Part shown: positions 8,356 to 18,439 of the stretch, one piece after another | Position numbering within the stretch: the first letter of the stretch is position 1 | How the letters are laid out: every line of letters begins with the position of its first letter | Assembly: GCA_009784115.1 (NCBI GenBank) | Contig: WRCH01000003.1 | Coordinates: 1-59,622, forward strand | Direction: 5' to 3' | Source of the DNA: Chitinispirillia bacterium | GTDB lineage: Bacteria > Fibrobacterota > Chitinivibrionia > Chitinivibrionales > Chitinispirillaceae | DNA length: 59,622 nt | Translations under genes and position numbers: made by a program | The notes under the pieces: model-generated | What the model was told of the DNA's origin: nothing | The model's input: the letters and a program-made list of their open reading frames with translations, nothing else | Databases searched by the model: none

Positions 8356-9789
8356 ATGTCACAGAATATTGATATTTGGGGTAATGAACCGTACATTGTA
8401 AAGGATATGAGCCTCGCCGAGTGGGGCCGCAAAGAGCTTGACGTCGCCGAAAAAGAGATGCCCGGACTCATGGCTATAAGAGAGAAGTACGCAAAAGAGA
8501 AGCCTCTTAAAGGCGTGCGCGTCTCCGGTTCTCTTCACATGACAATCCAAACAGCAGTCCTCATCGAAACATTGAAAGCTCTCGGCGCGGAAGTCCGCTG
8601 GGCTTCATGCAATATCTTCTCTACTCAAGATCACGCGGCGGCGGCAATCGCGGCTGCAGGCGTACCGGTGTTTGCATGGAAAGGCGAAACGCTCGAAGAG
8701 TACTGGGCGTGCACATTCAAGATGCTCACATTTGCCGGAAATAAAGGGCCGGAACTTATTGTTGACGACGGCGGCGACGCTACGCTTCTCATCCACAAGG
8801 GTTATGAGCTTGAAAAAGGCGATAAATCATGGGTGGACTCACCAAGCGGCAGCCATGAAGAAGAGGTCATCAAAAATTTATTGAAAGACGTTTACAAAAA
8901 GGATGATAAGCATTGGCATAGAGTAGTAAGCGAATGGAAAGGCGTTTCTGAGGAGACAACTACAGGAGTACACCGCCTCTATCAGATGCTTGCGGATGGA
9001 AAACTTCTTGTCCCCGCAATTAATGTCAACGATTCTGTGACAAAATCAAAATTCGACAACCTTTACGGATGCAGAGAGAGTCTTGCGGACGGAATCAAGC
9101 GCGCAACAGATGTAATGATCGCCGGTAAAGTTGTTGTCGTATGCGGATACGGCGACGTGGGTAAGGGCTGCGCGCAGTCCATGAGCGGTCTTGGCGCGCG
9201 CGTTATCGTAACGGAGATTGACCCGATCTGCGCGCTTCAGGCGGCAATGGCCGGATATCAGGTAACTACCGTTGAAGATACTTTGGGCGTCGGCGATATC
9301 TACGTAACAACAACCGGTAATGTTGACATCATCACAGCGGAACACATGTCCAAAATGAAAGATCAGGCGATTGTCTGCAACATCGGCCACTTCGATAATG
9401 AGATACAGGTTGACAAACTTAACAACTGGCCGAATATCCAAAAGGTAACTATCAAGCCTCAGGTTGACAAGTATATCTACCCTGACGGCCGCGCTATTTT
9501 CTTACTGGCCGAAGGCCGTCTTGTAAACCTTGGCTGCGCGACAGGCCACCCGTCGTTTGTAATGTCGAACTCATTTTCAAACCAAACGCTTGCGCAGCTT
9601 GATCTGTGGAAAAATAAAGATACATACAAGCCGGGTGTGATGATTCTCCCGAAAAAACTTGACGAGGAAGTCGCAAGACTTCACTTGGAAAAGATCGGTG
9701 TCAAACTCACCGCTCTCTCCAAGAAACAAGCTGAATATATCGGCGTAAAAGTTGAGGGTCCATACAAGCCGGAGCATTATAGATACTAA
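8356..9789 (+). CDS. ahcY: adenosylhomocysteinase (S-adenosyl-L-homocysteine hydrolase)
   Basis: Hydrolyses S-adenosylhomocysteine to adenosine and homocysteine, using bound NAD, to regenerate the activated-methyl cycle. The 477-residue protein has the full family architecture: [16 protein letters not shown] and [17 protein letters not shown] at the substrate site, the Rossmann motif [19 protein letters not shown], and the C-terminal tail YKPEHYRY that contributes to the NAD site of the neighbouring subunit. AAGGAG lies 12 bases before the ATG. Its TAA shares one base with the ATG of thyX (TAATG), so the two one-carbon/nucleotide genes are coupled. Confidence 0.97.
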   Translation: MSQNIDIWGNEPYIVKDMSLAEWGRKELDVAEKEMPGLMAIREKYAKEKPLKGVRVSGSLHMTIQTAVLIETLKALGAEVRWASCNIFSTQDHAAAAIAAAGVPVFAWKGETLEEYWACTFKMLTFAGNKGPELIVDDGGDATLLIHKGYELEKGDKSWVDSPSGSHEEEVIKNLLKDVYKKDDKHWHRVVSEWKGVSEETTTGVHRLYQMLADGKLLVPAINVNDSVTKSKFDNLYGCRESLADGIKRATDVMIAGKVVVVCGYGDVGKGCAQSMSGLGARVIVTEIDPICALQAAMAGYQVTTVEDTLGVGDIYVTTTGNVDIITAEHMSKMKDQAIVCNIGHFDNEIQVDKLNNWPNIQKVTIKPQVDKYIYPDGRAIFLLAEGRLVNLGCATGHPSFVMSNSFSNQTLAQLDLWKNKDTYKPGVMILPKKLDEEVARLHLEKIGVKLTALSKKQAEYIGVKVEGPYKPEHYRY

Positions 9790-11147
9790 TGAAAATAACT
9801 GCAATAGCAATCACTCCCCCGCCGGGAGCGTCTGTGTGCCCCAAAGTTACTCCCGAGCTTTTAGCGAGTTCTCTTGCCCGCTATTCGCGCTCAAACAAGG
9901 GGCTTGATTCGATATTAGGCTCTATCGACTGGTCTGATCCGGATAAGTCGGTAGACTCTATTTTCCGCTTTGTTGACTACGGACACGCGAGTATTACGGG
10001 GATGACGGGCGGGATTGCAATTGCTATTGACGGTTTGTCAATGTTTCTTGCATATAGGATATTTGAAATAGCGCAATTGTGTGATGGCCAGGAGTCAAGC
10101 ACGCGTTATATAAAACTTGACAAAACAACTCTTCCCAGCGCTAATGAAGCCGGAATCCCCAAAGCGTGTGCGCAGGAGTGGGAAAAGTTCATGGAGAAAG
10201 CGTTCAGCGTTTATCATGAAGTCTATAATGATCTTGATGAAAAAGTAAAGCGCAATCCTGAACTGCTTAAACTGCCTGAAAATGTAAATGAAAAAGTGCG
10301 TGAAAGGCTCAGTAAAAATTATGCTCTTGACCGGGCGCGGTATTTTATCCCATTTGCCACAAAAACTAACGCCGCGTATGTTATGACCGCGAGAGTGTGG
10401 GCGGAAACATTAAGACAGCTTGATTCCATCCCTTTGCCGGAGGCTAAAAAGTGCGCGGCTCACATACGCGTTGAGCTTGACAAGTTTGTTCCCCGCATGA
10501 CCCGTCACAGTTTTTCTAATGAGTCAAGCAAAAGTCAAACAGAACAGCTTTTTGCCTACAGTATCAACGCAATCAAAAACAGCGGCGTCAACACGGCAAA
10601 TATTGCGGATGAGGTTTACTTGGAGGTAATGAACGATACGCCCTCTTTTCTGCCGAATTTACAAAGCGTATCCGAAACATTTTCAGGAAAAGAGAACCGT
10701 TACAGTCTGTGCGGAACCACAGCGCGGCGAATCATGGTAAAGACGGCGTGGAATAATATGGCTATAGCCGAACTGCGTGATTTAAACCGCCACCGCAGCG
10801 GTTACCGCTTCTCACCGCTCTCCCCTGTCGGTTTTTATCTGCCGTCCGAAGTTAAACATCCTCTCATTAATGAGTTGATGTCGGATTATAAAAATTTAGT
10901 TGAAAAGATCGCGGCACAGGAACAGGGCGCTCACGCTTATGTTTACGCAATGCTGCTCGGCACACAGGTGGCGTTTGAGCATGGATCGCACCTTGACAAA
11001 TTCATCTACGAAATAGAACTGAGAACCGGCATGGGAGCTCACTTCCGCTATGCGGATCATTTGGCAAAAGCGGCCGCCATTCTCACAAAGAAAATGCCCC
11101 AGCTGGCTCCTTATATTCAGACCGGGAACGCGGAACCGGAATTTTGA
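9789..11147 (+). CDS. thyX: FAD-dependent thymidylate synthase, double-length form
   Basis: Makes dTMP from dUMP using methylene-tetrahydrofolate and FAD. At 452 residues it is about twice the usual ThyX length and shows two Thy1-like halves. The N-terminal half has DYGHASITGMTGG, LCDGQESSTRYIKL and RARYFIPFATKTNAAYVMTAR. The C-terminal half has the RHR-type motif in LRDLNRHRSGYRFSPLSP and IYEIELRTGMGAHFRYADH. A long ThyX form is known from chlamydiae. The halves carry complementary motifs, so a single active site assembled from both is plausible (inference). A MITE-like element starts at the base after its TGA. Confidence 0.85.
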   Translation: MKITAIAITPPPGASVCPKVTPELLASSLARYSRSNKGLDSILGSIDWSDPDKSVDSIFRFVDYGHASITGMTGGIAIAIDGLSMFLAYRIFEIAQLCDGQESSTRYIKLDKTTLPSANEAGIPKACAQEWEKFMEKAFSVYHEVYNDLDEKVKRNPELLKLPENVNEKVRERLSKNYALDRARYFIPFATKTNAAYVMTARVWAETLRQLDSIPLPEAKKCAAHIRVELDKFVPRMTRHSFSNESSKSQTEQLFAYSINAIKNSGVNTANIADEVYLEVMNDTPSFLPNLQSVSETFSGKENRYSLCGTTARRIMVKTAWNNMAIAELRDLNRHRSGYRFSPLSPVGFYLPSEVKHPLINELMSDYKNLVEKIAAQEQGAHAYVYAMLLGTQVAFEHGSHLDKFIYEIELRTGMGAHFRYADHLAKAAAILTKKMPQLAPYIQTGNAEPEF

Positions 11148-11240
11148 TATACTGACTAACGGCATAAATCTACACTGCACCGCACGCAACTGCACGCAGG
11201 GCCGTGAGGGGTTTACAGACATAATGCCAGCTGAGACATA
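11148..11240. repeat. MITE-like palindromic element, copy A (degenerate)
   Basis: Begins TATACTGACTAACGGCATAA immediately after the thyX stop, and is readily aligned with copy C through the shared core CGCACGCA...CTGCACGCAGGGCCGTGAGG. The right arm is eroded (ATAATGCCA in place of TTATGCCG), about 12 bases shorter than copies C and D. It lies between convergent thyX and the RND gene and could fold into a terminator-like hairpin. Confidence 0.65.
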
Positions 11241-11247
11241 AGAAAAA

Positions 11248-14178
11248 TCATGAGTCCATACGATCACAATTAACCCGCGAAGCGGGACGGTCGTACTTAA
11301 AAAACTCCCAAACCGTAATAACCGCGGGAAGCACAAACGTGCTTGACACAAAGCAGGCTCCGATACCAAAGAATATCGTCTTGCCAAAATCCGCCAAACC
11401 GACATGCTCCCCAAGTCCAAGCGAGCCAAAACCCATCATCGTAACAACTGACGTGAGGAGAACCGCGCGGCCTGTGCTTTTTAGCACAAGCGGTACGGAG
11501 CCTCTGCCCTCAATCATATAGCGGTCGGCCACGTGTATGCCGTGATCGAGCCCTATACCGATAATAAGCGGCAGCGCCATAAAGGTCATAATGCTAAACT
11601 TCATCCCCAATACTTCCATTATTCCAAACATCCATACCATGCCTACTACAAGCGATAATATGGCAAGCGCCGCATGGCCGGGAGATCTTAGCTCAATGAG
11701 CAGTATCAGTATGGTGGCGATAGTTCCCAAAATTATCGCGATCCACCCCTTCTCTTTCATAAGTTCAATTAGAAATTGAACAACAAAGAGAAAACCTGTG
11801 GTGCGTTCGCTTATGCTTTCAACCTCTGTTGTAAAAGCGCGCAGAGATTTTTCATCCCAAATGTATCCTCTTGGATAGACATTTATCAGCACATTATTGT
11901 TGTGGGAATTCATATACCGGCCAAGGATTTCATCAGGGAGATTTTCTAATGTTAAGATCGGCGCGTCTGTCATTTTGTCAAGATTTGACTTGAGCGTACT
12001 GTACACTATCTCCTGAAAATTATTCAGCGCTTCAGAATCGTACTGAGAAGCGGTTCTCACCTTTGCCGCAAGCCGCGCGATCATATTGTCGGAATCACTG
12101 TTTACAGGTGTTGAGCCGTGTTTGACAAACATAATATCGCCGGAATTTTCTGATACTGTAAAAGCTTTGCCAAGATCCACAACATTTTGCCGCAATCTAT
12201 GCAGCTCGGCCGCAACCTTGTCTACGTTAACTTCGTCTATAACGCCGTCACCTGATTCACTGAAAAGATCTTCCCGTAATTTTTCCAAAACGGCTGAATT
12301 TTTATGCCAAACCTCTCTGGTTGGAAGAAATTCCGTAATAGCGTCCACCCGTCCGATAAGCCCTGTCTTTTTACCTGCCTCCGTGTACTTGCGGCTAAGT
12401 TCACGGCACTCCTCAATAGAGCGGGCCTCTACCATCACAAAACTTGGAAACATCTCAAATTTGTCGAGGATGGTATTTTGAGTAACTGTGCTCAAAGCGT
12501 TTTTAGGCTGTATAGCCATAAAATCGTATTCCCATTCCATATTGGACGCCCGAACCGCGCAGAGAACAACTAAAATAATCGTGACTGCAATTACAGTTAC
12601 GGCCACAGGTATACGGCTTATCTGTTTCCCGAGATGAATTAGAAACCAAAACTCTTCCCGGCGGATAAACTTGAGCAGAAAACCTACTTTGAACACTTTT
12701 GAGATAACAGTCTCTATCATGTGATAAATTTTAACAATAAAACCTAATTTGCACCTGTAAAGCGCAGGCGCGAATATTGAATAGGCTTTATTGTCAAATG
12801 AGATAAGCGCGGGCAAAATAAGTATCTGAGCGGTAAGCATAACAATTACGCTTATCCCGATAACAATTCCCATCTGCAAATAAGCCTGAAAGCCGATCAG
12901 CGAGAGGCAAAAAAACACCGCCGCGGTTGTAAGCGCGCCGATAATCACCCCCGAACCCACACGGCTGTACATATATGCAATGGAGCGTGCCGCCGATTTG
13001 TCAACATATCTGCCGTCGCTGAATCCCGAAATAAAGTGGATTCCATAATCTACCCCCAAACCCACAAGGACAATGCAAAAAGCCGCGGATAGAATATTTA
13101 TCTCTCCAAAAAGCAGCCCTAAAACCCCCGCGGTCCAAATTATACCGGCAAGCAGTGCGACAAAGAGGAAAAGCGGGTTTTTCCACTCCTTAAAAGAACC
13201 TATGAGAATTATAAATATTATCGCAAAATCAATGAAAGTTGACCAGCCAAAATTCATAGCCGCGCCGTTTACAGAGTCAACCTGAAGCATTATGGTTCCG
13301 CTGCGCCCTATAGTAAGTTCGCTGTAGCGCTCTCTCATTACTCTAAGCGTGTCGTCAATTCTGTAGCCAAGATACATCATCTCGTCAAACTGATCAAAAC
13401 TTACCGCCGACTGAAGCGTCATAAGAAGCGTGGTGTTGTCGGATGATATATGATACTGGGAGCCTTTAAGAAAATCTGATATTTGGCGCGCGACATCGGC
13501 GCTGTCGCCGTTTTCGATAAATCTTTCTAACGATTCAAGCAGCATTTGAATACGGTTTATCTCCCGGTTAAGCTCCGAGCGCTCATAGTGGGAGATCGCT
13601 CTTTCGCTTCGCGCGAGGATTTTCTCAAATTCAAAGTTTACATTGGCTAATATCTGCTGAATCTGAGGCGAGCCGACCACCGCGGCAATGCGTTCAAGTT
13701 CCTCCGGCTCTTTTATGAGAAGTCCGTAGCGGGATAAAAACTCTTCATTATGCTTATAATCAATTCTGCGAACTAACTTTAGGGTATCGTACTTTACTCC
13801 TTGGGGAAATTCCCCTTTAAAAAGAGCGTGTCTCTGCTTAAGGGTCAGTTTAGCATTTTTTGAGGGTCTTACAAGTACAATATTTTCAAGCTGCGCGGCG
13901 ATCTCTTCCGCGGCCTCCTGCATAAGCCTGATATTTTTATCGGCGCTCTCAAGAGTTATCATTACCGCGGCGTCGGAGGAGTAGCCCTCTGTAATATCAA
14001 AGTACTCTTTTACCTGAGGAATATCTCTCGGCACCATCTCCGCAAGCTGAGTTCTTATACCAAGACGCGAAGCAAAAAAGGCGCTCAACAGCGTTAAAAG
14101 AACGCAGAACATGAGCACCTTACCGGGGTGTTTTATTACTAAGCGGGCGAGTATACTAAGAGTCCGCTTCCCAATCAC
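11248..14178 (-). CDS. RND/MMPL-superfamily transporter (HpnN-like)
   Basis: 976 residues in two homologous halves. Each has one hydrophobic helix, a periplasmic domain of about 200-300 residues and a bundle of five helices. The charged transmembrane motifs VGLGVDYGIHF (about 372) and GIGLDHGIHV (about 877) are the proton-relay signature of MMPL/HpnN/SSD-type permeases. Such proteins move lipids or hydrophobic molecules to the outer membrane. The first periplasmic domain contains a coiled-coil-like stretch (FEKILARSERAISHYERSEL). The start is GTG, three bases downstream of the ppiD-like gene, so it is cotranscribed with a periplasmic foldase and protease. The substrate is unknown. Confidence 0.85.
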   Translation of the reverse strand: MIGKRTLSILARLVIKHPGKVLMFCVLLTLLSAFFASRLGIRTQLAEMVPRDIPQVKEYFDITEGYSSDAAVMITLESADKNIRLMQEAAEEIAAQLENIVLVRPSKNAKLTLKQRHALFKGEFPQGVKYDTLKLVRRIDYKHNEEFLSRYGLLIKEPEELERIAAVVGSPQIQQILANVNFEFEKILARSERAISHYERSELNREINRIQMLLESLERFIENGDSADVARQISDFLKGSQYHISSDNTTLLMTLQSAVSFDQFDEMMYLGYRIDDTLRVMRERYSELTIGRSGTIMLQVDSVNGAAMNFGWSTFIDFAIIFIILIGSFKEWKNPLFLFVALLAGIIWTAGVLGLLFGEINILSAAFCIVLVGLGVDYGIHFISGFSDGRYVDKSAARSIAYMYSRVGSGVIIGALTTAAVFFCLSLIGFQAYLQMGIVIGISVIVMLTAQILILPALISFDNKAYSIFAPALYRCKLGFIVKIYHMIETVISKVFKVGFLLKFIRREEFWFLIHLGKQISRIPVAVTVIAVTIILVVLCAVRASNMEWEYDFMAIQPKNALSTVTQNTILDKFEMFPSFVMVEARSIEECRELSRKYTEAGKKTGLIGRVDAITEFLPTREVWHKNSAVLEKLREDLFSESGDGVIDEVNVDKVAAELHRLRQNVVDLGKAFTVSENSGDIMFVKHGSTPVNSDSDNMIARLAAKVRTASQYDSEALNNFQEIVYSTLKSNLDKMTDAPILTLENLPDEILGRYMNSHNNNVLINVYPRGYIWDEKSLRAFTTEVESISERTTGFLFVVQFLIELMKEKGWIAIILGTIATILILLIELRSPGHAALAILSLVVGMVWMFGIMEVLGMKFSIMTFMALPLIIGIGLDHGIHVADRYMIEGRGSVPLVLKSTGRAVLLTSVVTMMGFGSLGLGEHVGLADFGKTIFFGIGACFVSSTFVLPAVITVWEFFKYDRPASRVNCDRMDS

Positions 14179-14181
14179 ACG

Positions 14182-16002
14182 CTAATCCAAATAGAACTGA
14201 TCTACGTTGCTAACGATTTTCGCGCCGCTTTGCAGATTACGGTACCACTCGCCGTAGGCGGTTTGCCTGCCCTGATTTTTGGTCATGGAGGCGAGCTGTT
14301 GTGCCTCGGGTGACGCGGGGTCAAACTCTCTTGTTTCACCTCTATTGAGCACCCGAACAATGCTAAAGCCGCCGCGCTCGTCAATAATACCCGAAACCTG
14401 CCCCTCAGAGAGACTCAGTGCCGCGCTTGCGGTTTTTGAGGCGTATCCAAGCTGAGGCTGAAAGCTCATAACCGGAGCGTCTGTAACGGTTCCTGTGATA
14501 AGAGCCGGATTGCTTGCGGCGATATCTTCAAGTGATGTTCCGCTTTTAACTTTTTCCAAAACTGCTGCGGCGTAAGCTCTCGCCTCCTGCATCGCAAGAG
14601 TATCCTTTAATGCTTCTACGATTTGAGGACGCACTCTCTCAAGAGGCGCTGCGCCTCTTCTAAGTCTCTCTTTTACAGAGACAATGTAGAACGCGTTTTC
14701 AGAATCAAGGATATCGGAAACCTCACCCTGCTTGCGGCCAAAAGCAAAGGATGCCGCGCCTGATACAAACCCAAGTCTTGGCGGCTGAGCGCCTCTTCTG
14801 AAAAGACCGGTAGAATCAAGAGTTACTGACGGGTGATTATTGGCAGCCGCCGCAAAACCATTTCTAACCATAGCGGCTCTAAGCTCTTCTGCCTTGTCAG
14901 ACAAATTATCAAGCGTCTCGTCTGAGGGGAGATTTTTTCTCAGAATGTGCCTCGCCTTAACTCTGATCTCACCCTCTTCCTCTGTGCGCTCTTCAACTTT
15001 TATTATATGAAATCCAAACGCGCTCTTTACAGGGTCAGAGATAACGCCGGGTTCCAAAGCAAACGCCGCGGCTTCAAACTCAGGCACCATTGCGCCTCTT
15101 CCAAACCATCCCAAATCACCGCCGTTAACAGCGCTTCCCTCATCGTCAGACTCGTTTTGCGCGGCAATTTCAAATGTATACTCACCCGCCTCAATCTGCT
15201 TCTTGATATCTTTCAGCTCTTCATAAGTCGCCTGCTCGTCACTTGGAGTTGCAGCCTTTGGAAGTCTCACGAAATAAAGATCTGCCTGTTCATCCTGCAT
15301 AAAACTGCTTTGATTCGCGCGGTAAAACTCCCTTACCATGTTATCGCTCACCTCAGCGTCGTCTCTGCGGAAATTTCGTCCTTCAACCTTAACAAATTCA
15401 AAAGTCGCCTTATTGTTTCTCATAGCAAAATCGTGAGCGGCTTCCGCCGGGGAGACGAACACACCCGCTTTCAAAAGCGCCTCTATCTTCTGACCCGGCA
15501 GAATCTGATCTCTCACCTGATTTTCAATCTCTATCATCCAAGGGTACATAGTGTAGGTTTGAGGAGTACTGAGCCACTGAACATACTTTGTAGTGTCAAA
15601 ACGGCCGTCGGTCATAAATATGGAGGCTGTATCGATCCCGGGAATAGGGTTGCGCTTCAGATACTCAAAAACTTCCTCGTCTGTGGAGCTGAGCTTCATT
15701 GACTTAATCACATCCTGAAGCAAAACCCGGCTGACTTCCTGATTCCACACCTGATTGGGGATCATGCGGTACTGGCTTGGCGGGACGTCCTGCATCTGCT
15801 CCTGCAAACGCATCCGCTCCATGCTCACGAGACGGTCAAAGTACTCAAGAGAGACCTCTCTTCCGTTAATTTTTCCGGCATTTGTAGCCCGACCCTGTCC
15901 GGTAGCGTTCATGCCCCAGTCAAGAAAAATTGTTCCGCCGACAAATACCACAAGGATGACAATCATCATCATGGGAGCAATCTCACGCATCTTATTAATC
16001 AT
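14182..16002 (-). CDS. PpiD/SurA-type peptidyl-prolyl isomerase, membrane anchored
   Basis: 606 residues: one N-terminal membrane anchor (MMMIVILVVFVGGTIFLDWG, about 10-30), a SurA-N-like helical chaperone region (about 35-230) starting with KINGREVSLEYFDRL, and a parvulin domain near 235-350 with NGGDLGWFGRG and the FGFHIIKVEER strand. A second, more degenerate parvulin-like module follows (about 355-480). It fits PpiD-like folding helpers that receive proteins leaving the Sec channel. CAGGAG lies about nine bases before the ATG. It sits between the S41 protease and the RND transporter in one minus-strand operon, suggesting envelope quality control. Confidence 0.87.
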   Translation of the reverse strand: MINKMREIAPMMMIVILVVFVGGTIFLDWGMNATGQGRATNAGKINGREVSLEYFDRLVSMERMRLQEQMQDVPPSQYRMIPNQVWNQEVSRVLLQDVIKSMKLSSTDEEVFEYLKRNPIPGIDTASIFMTDGRFDTTKYVQWLSTPQTYTMYPWMIEIENQVRDQILPGQKIEALLKAGVFVSPAEAAHDFAMRNNKATFEFVKVEGRNFRRDDAEVSDNMVREFYRANQSSFMQDEQADLYFVRLPKAATPSDEQATYEELKDIKKQIEAGEYTFEIAAQNESDDEGSAVNGGDLGWFGRGAMVPEFEAAAFALEPGVISDPVKSAFGFHIIKVEERTEEEGEIRVKARHILRKNLPSDETLDNLSDKAEELRAAMVRNGFAAAANNHPSVTLDSTGLFRRGAQPPRLGFVSGAASFAFGRKQGEVSDILDSENAFYIVSVKERLRRGAAPLERVRPQIVEALKDTLAMQEARAYAAAVLEKVKSGTSLEDIAASNPALITGTVTDAPVMSFQPQLGYASKTASAALSLSEGQVSGIIDERGGFSIVRVLNRGETREFDPASPEAQQLASMTKNQGRQTAYGEWYRNLQSGAKIVSNVDQFYLD

Positions 16003-16060
16003 ACAACCGAACTCCTGTAAATTTATGATTTAAGAGAAAATTAGTTATCAGTTTTCAGTT

Positions 16061-17983
16061 CTACCGGCCTCTGCCTCTCCTGCCTCTGCCTTCCGCAGGC
16101 TCCTGTTTTGCCGGTGCTGCCTGCTTTGCGGGAGCAGCCTGTTTTTCAGGAGAAGCAGTCTGCCCTTTCAACAACTTTGAATAGGTATTTTTATCACCCA
16201 ATATGCTCAGCGCTACCGCAAGCTGTTCGTCGTGAGCAAGTCTTGCGCGGAATACCGCTTCGTTGTCTTGGCCAAACTCACGCACTAAAAGCGCGTTACG
16301 CACAAGACGCCTTATCTCGGCGTCGTTTTGCCTTAGAGCTCTTTTGCTCTCCTCGGCAAGAATCTTATCCATCTTTTCCGCGTTAGCTCTCAAGTTTTTA
16401 AGCTCAGCTTCGCTTAACTTGGGAAGCTCCAAAAGCGCATTTTTTACCTTTGCGGCAGCGGTATCTTCAATAAGTCCGCTCCTTTTCTTAAACTCCTCAA
16501 ACTGAAGTTCGGCAAGACTCTGATATGTAAAATCAGAGGAATCAAGAAACGCGTAGAAATCTCTCATTATGTCATCATCAACCTTAAAATCAGGCGTTAG
16601 TTTCACACCGCGCTTTTGGAGCTTTACATATTCAGTATTAGCGAATTTAAAAAACATATCCTTCATAAGCAAAGCGCGCACAGCCATTTCAGGAATTTTT
16701 CTCTCCACTATAGTATCGGGAACAATACCGCCCCCGCCGTACACTAAACGTCCGCCTTTTGTGCGGTAAGTTGTTGTATCCGCCGGCGCGGCTTTCTCTT
16801 TTTTGTTGCCGGAGTCAGACGCCTGACCCTCCTCCTCTTCGCCGTCCTCTTCATCATCCTCCGCGCCCGCCGCATCTTTACGCACAAAATTTTCGGCACG
16901 GTTTATACATCTGCCTACAGGTGTGTAGTAAAATGCCGTTGTAATTTTGAGATGATTCGCAGCGTCTAACTGTAAAACACTCTGCACCGAGCCTTTGCCA
17001 AATGTTGTATCGCCGACAATAAGCCCTCTATCCCAGTCTTGAATCGCTCCCGCTACAATCTCAGACGCGCTTGCGGAGGCGCGGTCAACAAGCACCACAA
17101 GCGGCATATCCATAGGGAGCACCGGATTGGAGGTGCTGTGAAACTCCTTATTTTGATTGCGCACCCGGCCCTTGGTTGAAACCACAAGAGAGCGGCGCGG
17201 CAAGAACTTCTCAGAAACCTCAATAGACTGGGGCAGAAGACCGCCGGGGTTGTGGCGCAAATCAAACACAAGTCCCTTTATATTCTTTTTGAGCAGCTCT
17301 TTTATTGCCTTTTCTATTTCCGCGCCCGCGTCCTGCGAAAACTGCTGAAGCACAATATACCCGATATCATTTTCGAGAACTCCAAAAAACGGAACCGGCT
17401 TTATGTGTATGATCTCTCTTTTTATGGTGTATTCAATATCCTGCGCCTCGCCTCTGCGTCTTATCATAATAGTAACGTTTGTACCCGGTTCGCCTCTGAG
17501 TTTGCTGACCGCTTTATCGGAAGTAAACCCGCGCGTTGAAACCCCGTCTATTCTTATGATCTGATCGCCGGACTGTATTCCCGCTCTGTGCGCGGGGGTG
17601 CCTGATATTGGCGTCATAACGGTAAGCACTTTGTCTCTTATTGAGATTTGAATCCCAAGCCCGCCAAACTTACCCTCTGTTTGAACACGCAGATCGTTGT
17701 ACTCTTTTGCCTCAAAGTAGGTGGTGTGGGGGTCAAGAGCGTTCATCATCCCCTTTATAGCGTTGTCGATCAAATCTTTTGAGGAGACCTCTGTGACATA
17801 ATTTTGGTGGATTTTTGCGGCGACATTATCCATGCGCACCACATCGGCGAAGAAATTATCTACATTTGCCTTTGTAGAATCTACCGCAAGACCCACAAAA
17901 GCCACAATCAGCACTACCATCCCCATCATGGGAATACCGGTGAAAATCTTGCCTGAACGCTGTGGGTTTGAACCGTCTGCCAT
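16061..17983 (-). CDS. ctp: carboxy-terminal processing protease (S41, PDZ-containing)
   Basis: Periplasmic tail-specific serine protease, membrane anchored by GMVVLIVAFVGLAVD. In order: an N-terminal helical region with MMNALDPHTTYF, a PDZ domain (KFGGLGIQIS to TIMIRRRG), and the S41 core with GLVFDLRHNPGGLL, the nucleophile motif SASASE (about 303-308 from this start) and the catalytic lysine in TTFGKGSVQ. An acidic low-complexity insert (DDEEDGEEEEG) interrupts the later part of the core. The C-terminus has two AAPAKQ repeats and an Arg/Gly tail. I choose the ATG at 17983 because GGAG lies nine bases upstream; the ATG at 18001 has no ribosome site. First gene of the envelope operon. Confidence 0.9.
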   Translation of the reverse strand: MADGSNPQRSGKIFTGIPMMGMVVLIVAFVGLAVDSTKANVDNFFADVVRMDNVAAKIHQNYVTEVSSKDLIDNAIKGMMNALDPHTTYFEAKEYNDLRVQTEGKFGGLGIQISIRDKVLTVMTPISGTPAHRAGIQSGDQIIRIDGVSTRGFTSDKAVSKLRGEPGTNVTIMIRRRGEAQDIEYTIKREIIHIKPVPFFGVLENDIGYIVLQQFSQDAGAEIEKAIKELLKKNIKGLVFDLRHNPGGLLPQSIEVSEKFLPRRSLVVSTKGRVRNQNKEFHSTSNPVLPMDMPLVVLVDRASASASEIVAGAIQDWDRGLIVGDTTFGKGSVQSVLQLDAANHLKITTAFYYTPVGRCINRAENFVRKDAAGAEDDEEDGEEEEGQASDSGNKKEKAAPADTTTYRTKGGRLVYGGGGIVPDTIVERKIPEMAVRALLMKDMFFKFANTEYVKLQKRGVKLTPDFKVDDDIMRDFYAFLDSSDFTYQSLAELQFEEFKKRSGLIEDTAAAKVKNALLELPKLSEAELKNLRANAEKMDKILAEESKRALRQNDAEIRRLVRNALLVREFGQDNEAVFRARLAHDEQLAVALSILGDKNTYSKLLKGQTASPEKQAAPAKQAAPAKQEPAEGRGRRGRGR

Positions 17984-18250
17984 AAGTTCCGTCTCCTGCA
18001 TTTTTACTTAAATTTTAAAATAACGTCTCTCTGACTAACCATCCAAAGTATAAATACCAAAATACACGCCGGTTATGCGGTTTAAGCAGAGAATAATAAA
18101 AATACATTTTGTAGCAATGCAGGTACCAATTTTTGTGTATTTATATATTAAATTAATAAGTGAGAGTGATCATTGCGTCTATCTAAAGCGGAAATAACCA
18201 AAATTATCACTGATCCGTATTATCCAAATTGATTCGCAGATCACGATTTT

Positions 18251-18388
18251 TTAAGATATTATTTTCGCCTGACAGCAAGTTCCCAAAAAACGGTTCATAT
18301 ATTCCACTGGACTAAACGTAAAAGCTCTTTCTGACAAAGTTTCGACAATTCGAGCAGCTGCTTTATCCGCTTCTTCCGTACGCAGGGC
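18251..18388 (-). pseudogene. 5'-truncated gene fragment abutting a MITE-like repeat
   Basis: On the minus strand, one frame reads about 45 codons (including EEADKAAARIVETLSERAFT and SPVEYMNRFLGTCCQAK) to a TAA at 18251-18253. The upstream end runs into repeat copy B, where an in-frame stop appears and no start codon is available. The composition looks coding, unlike the other frames. I do not recognise the parent protein. Confidence 0.35.
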
Positions 18389-18439
18389 CGGCTCTGCTGC
18401 TTAACGGCACAGCGTCAATTTATACCGTGGTTTAGTATA
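18378..18439. repeat. MITE-like palindromic element, copy B (left arm missing)
   Basis: Right half of the element only: CGCAGGGCCGGCTCTGCTGC, then CGGCACAGCGTCAATTTATACCG and the terminal GGTTTAGTATA. It aligns closely with the reverse complement of copy D. The left arm is absent and replaced by the gene fragment described above. Confidence 0.7.

Noticed and set aside
14947-15702. 251-codon plus-strand frame opposite the PpiD-like gene
   Set aside because: It lies wholly antisense to a gene with clear domains; composition (Arg/Leu/Ser-rich, no motif) and absence of a ribosome site mark it as a shadow.
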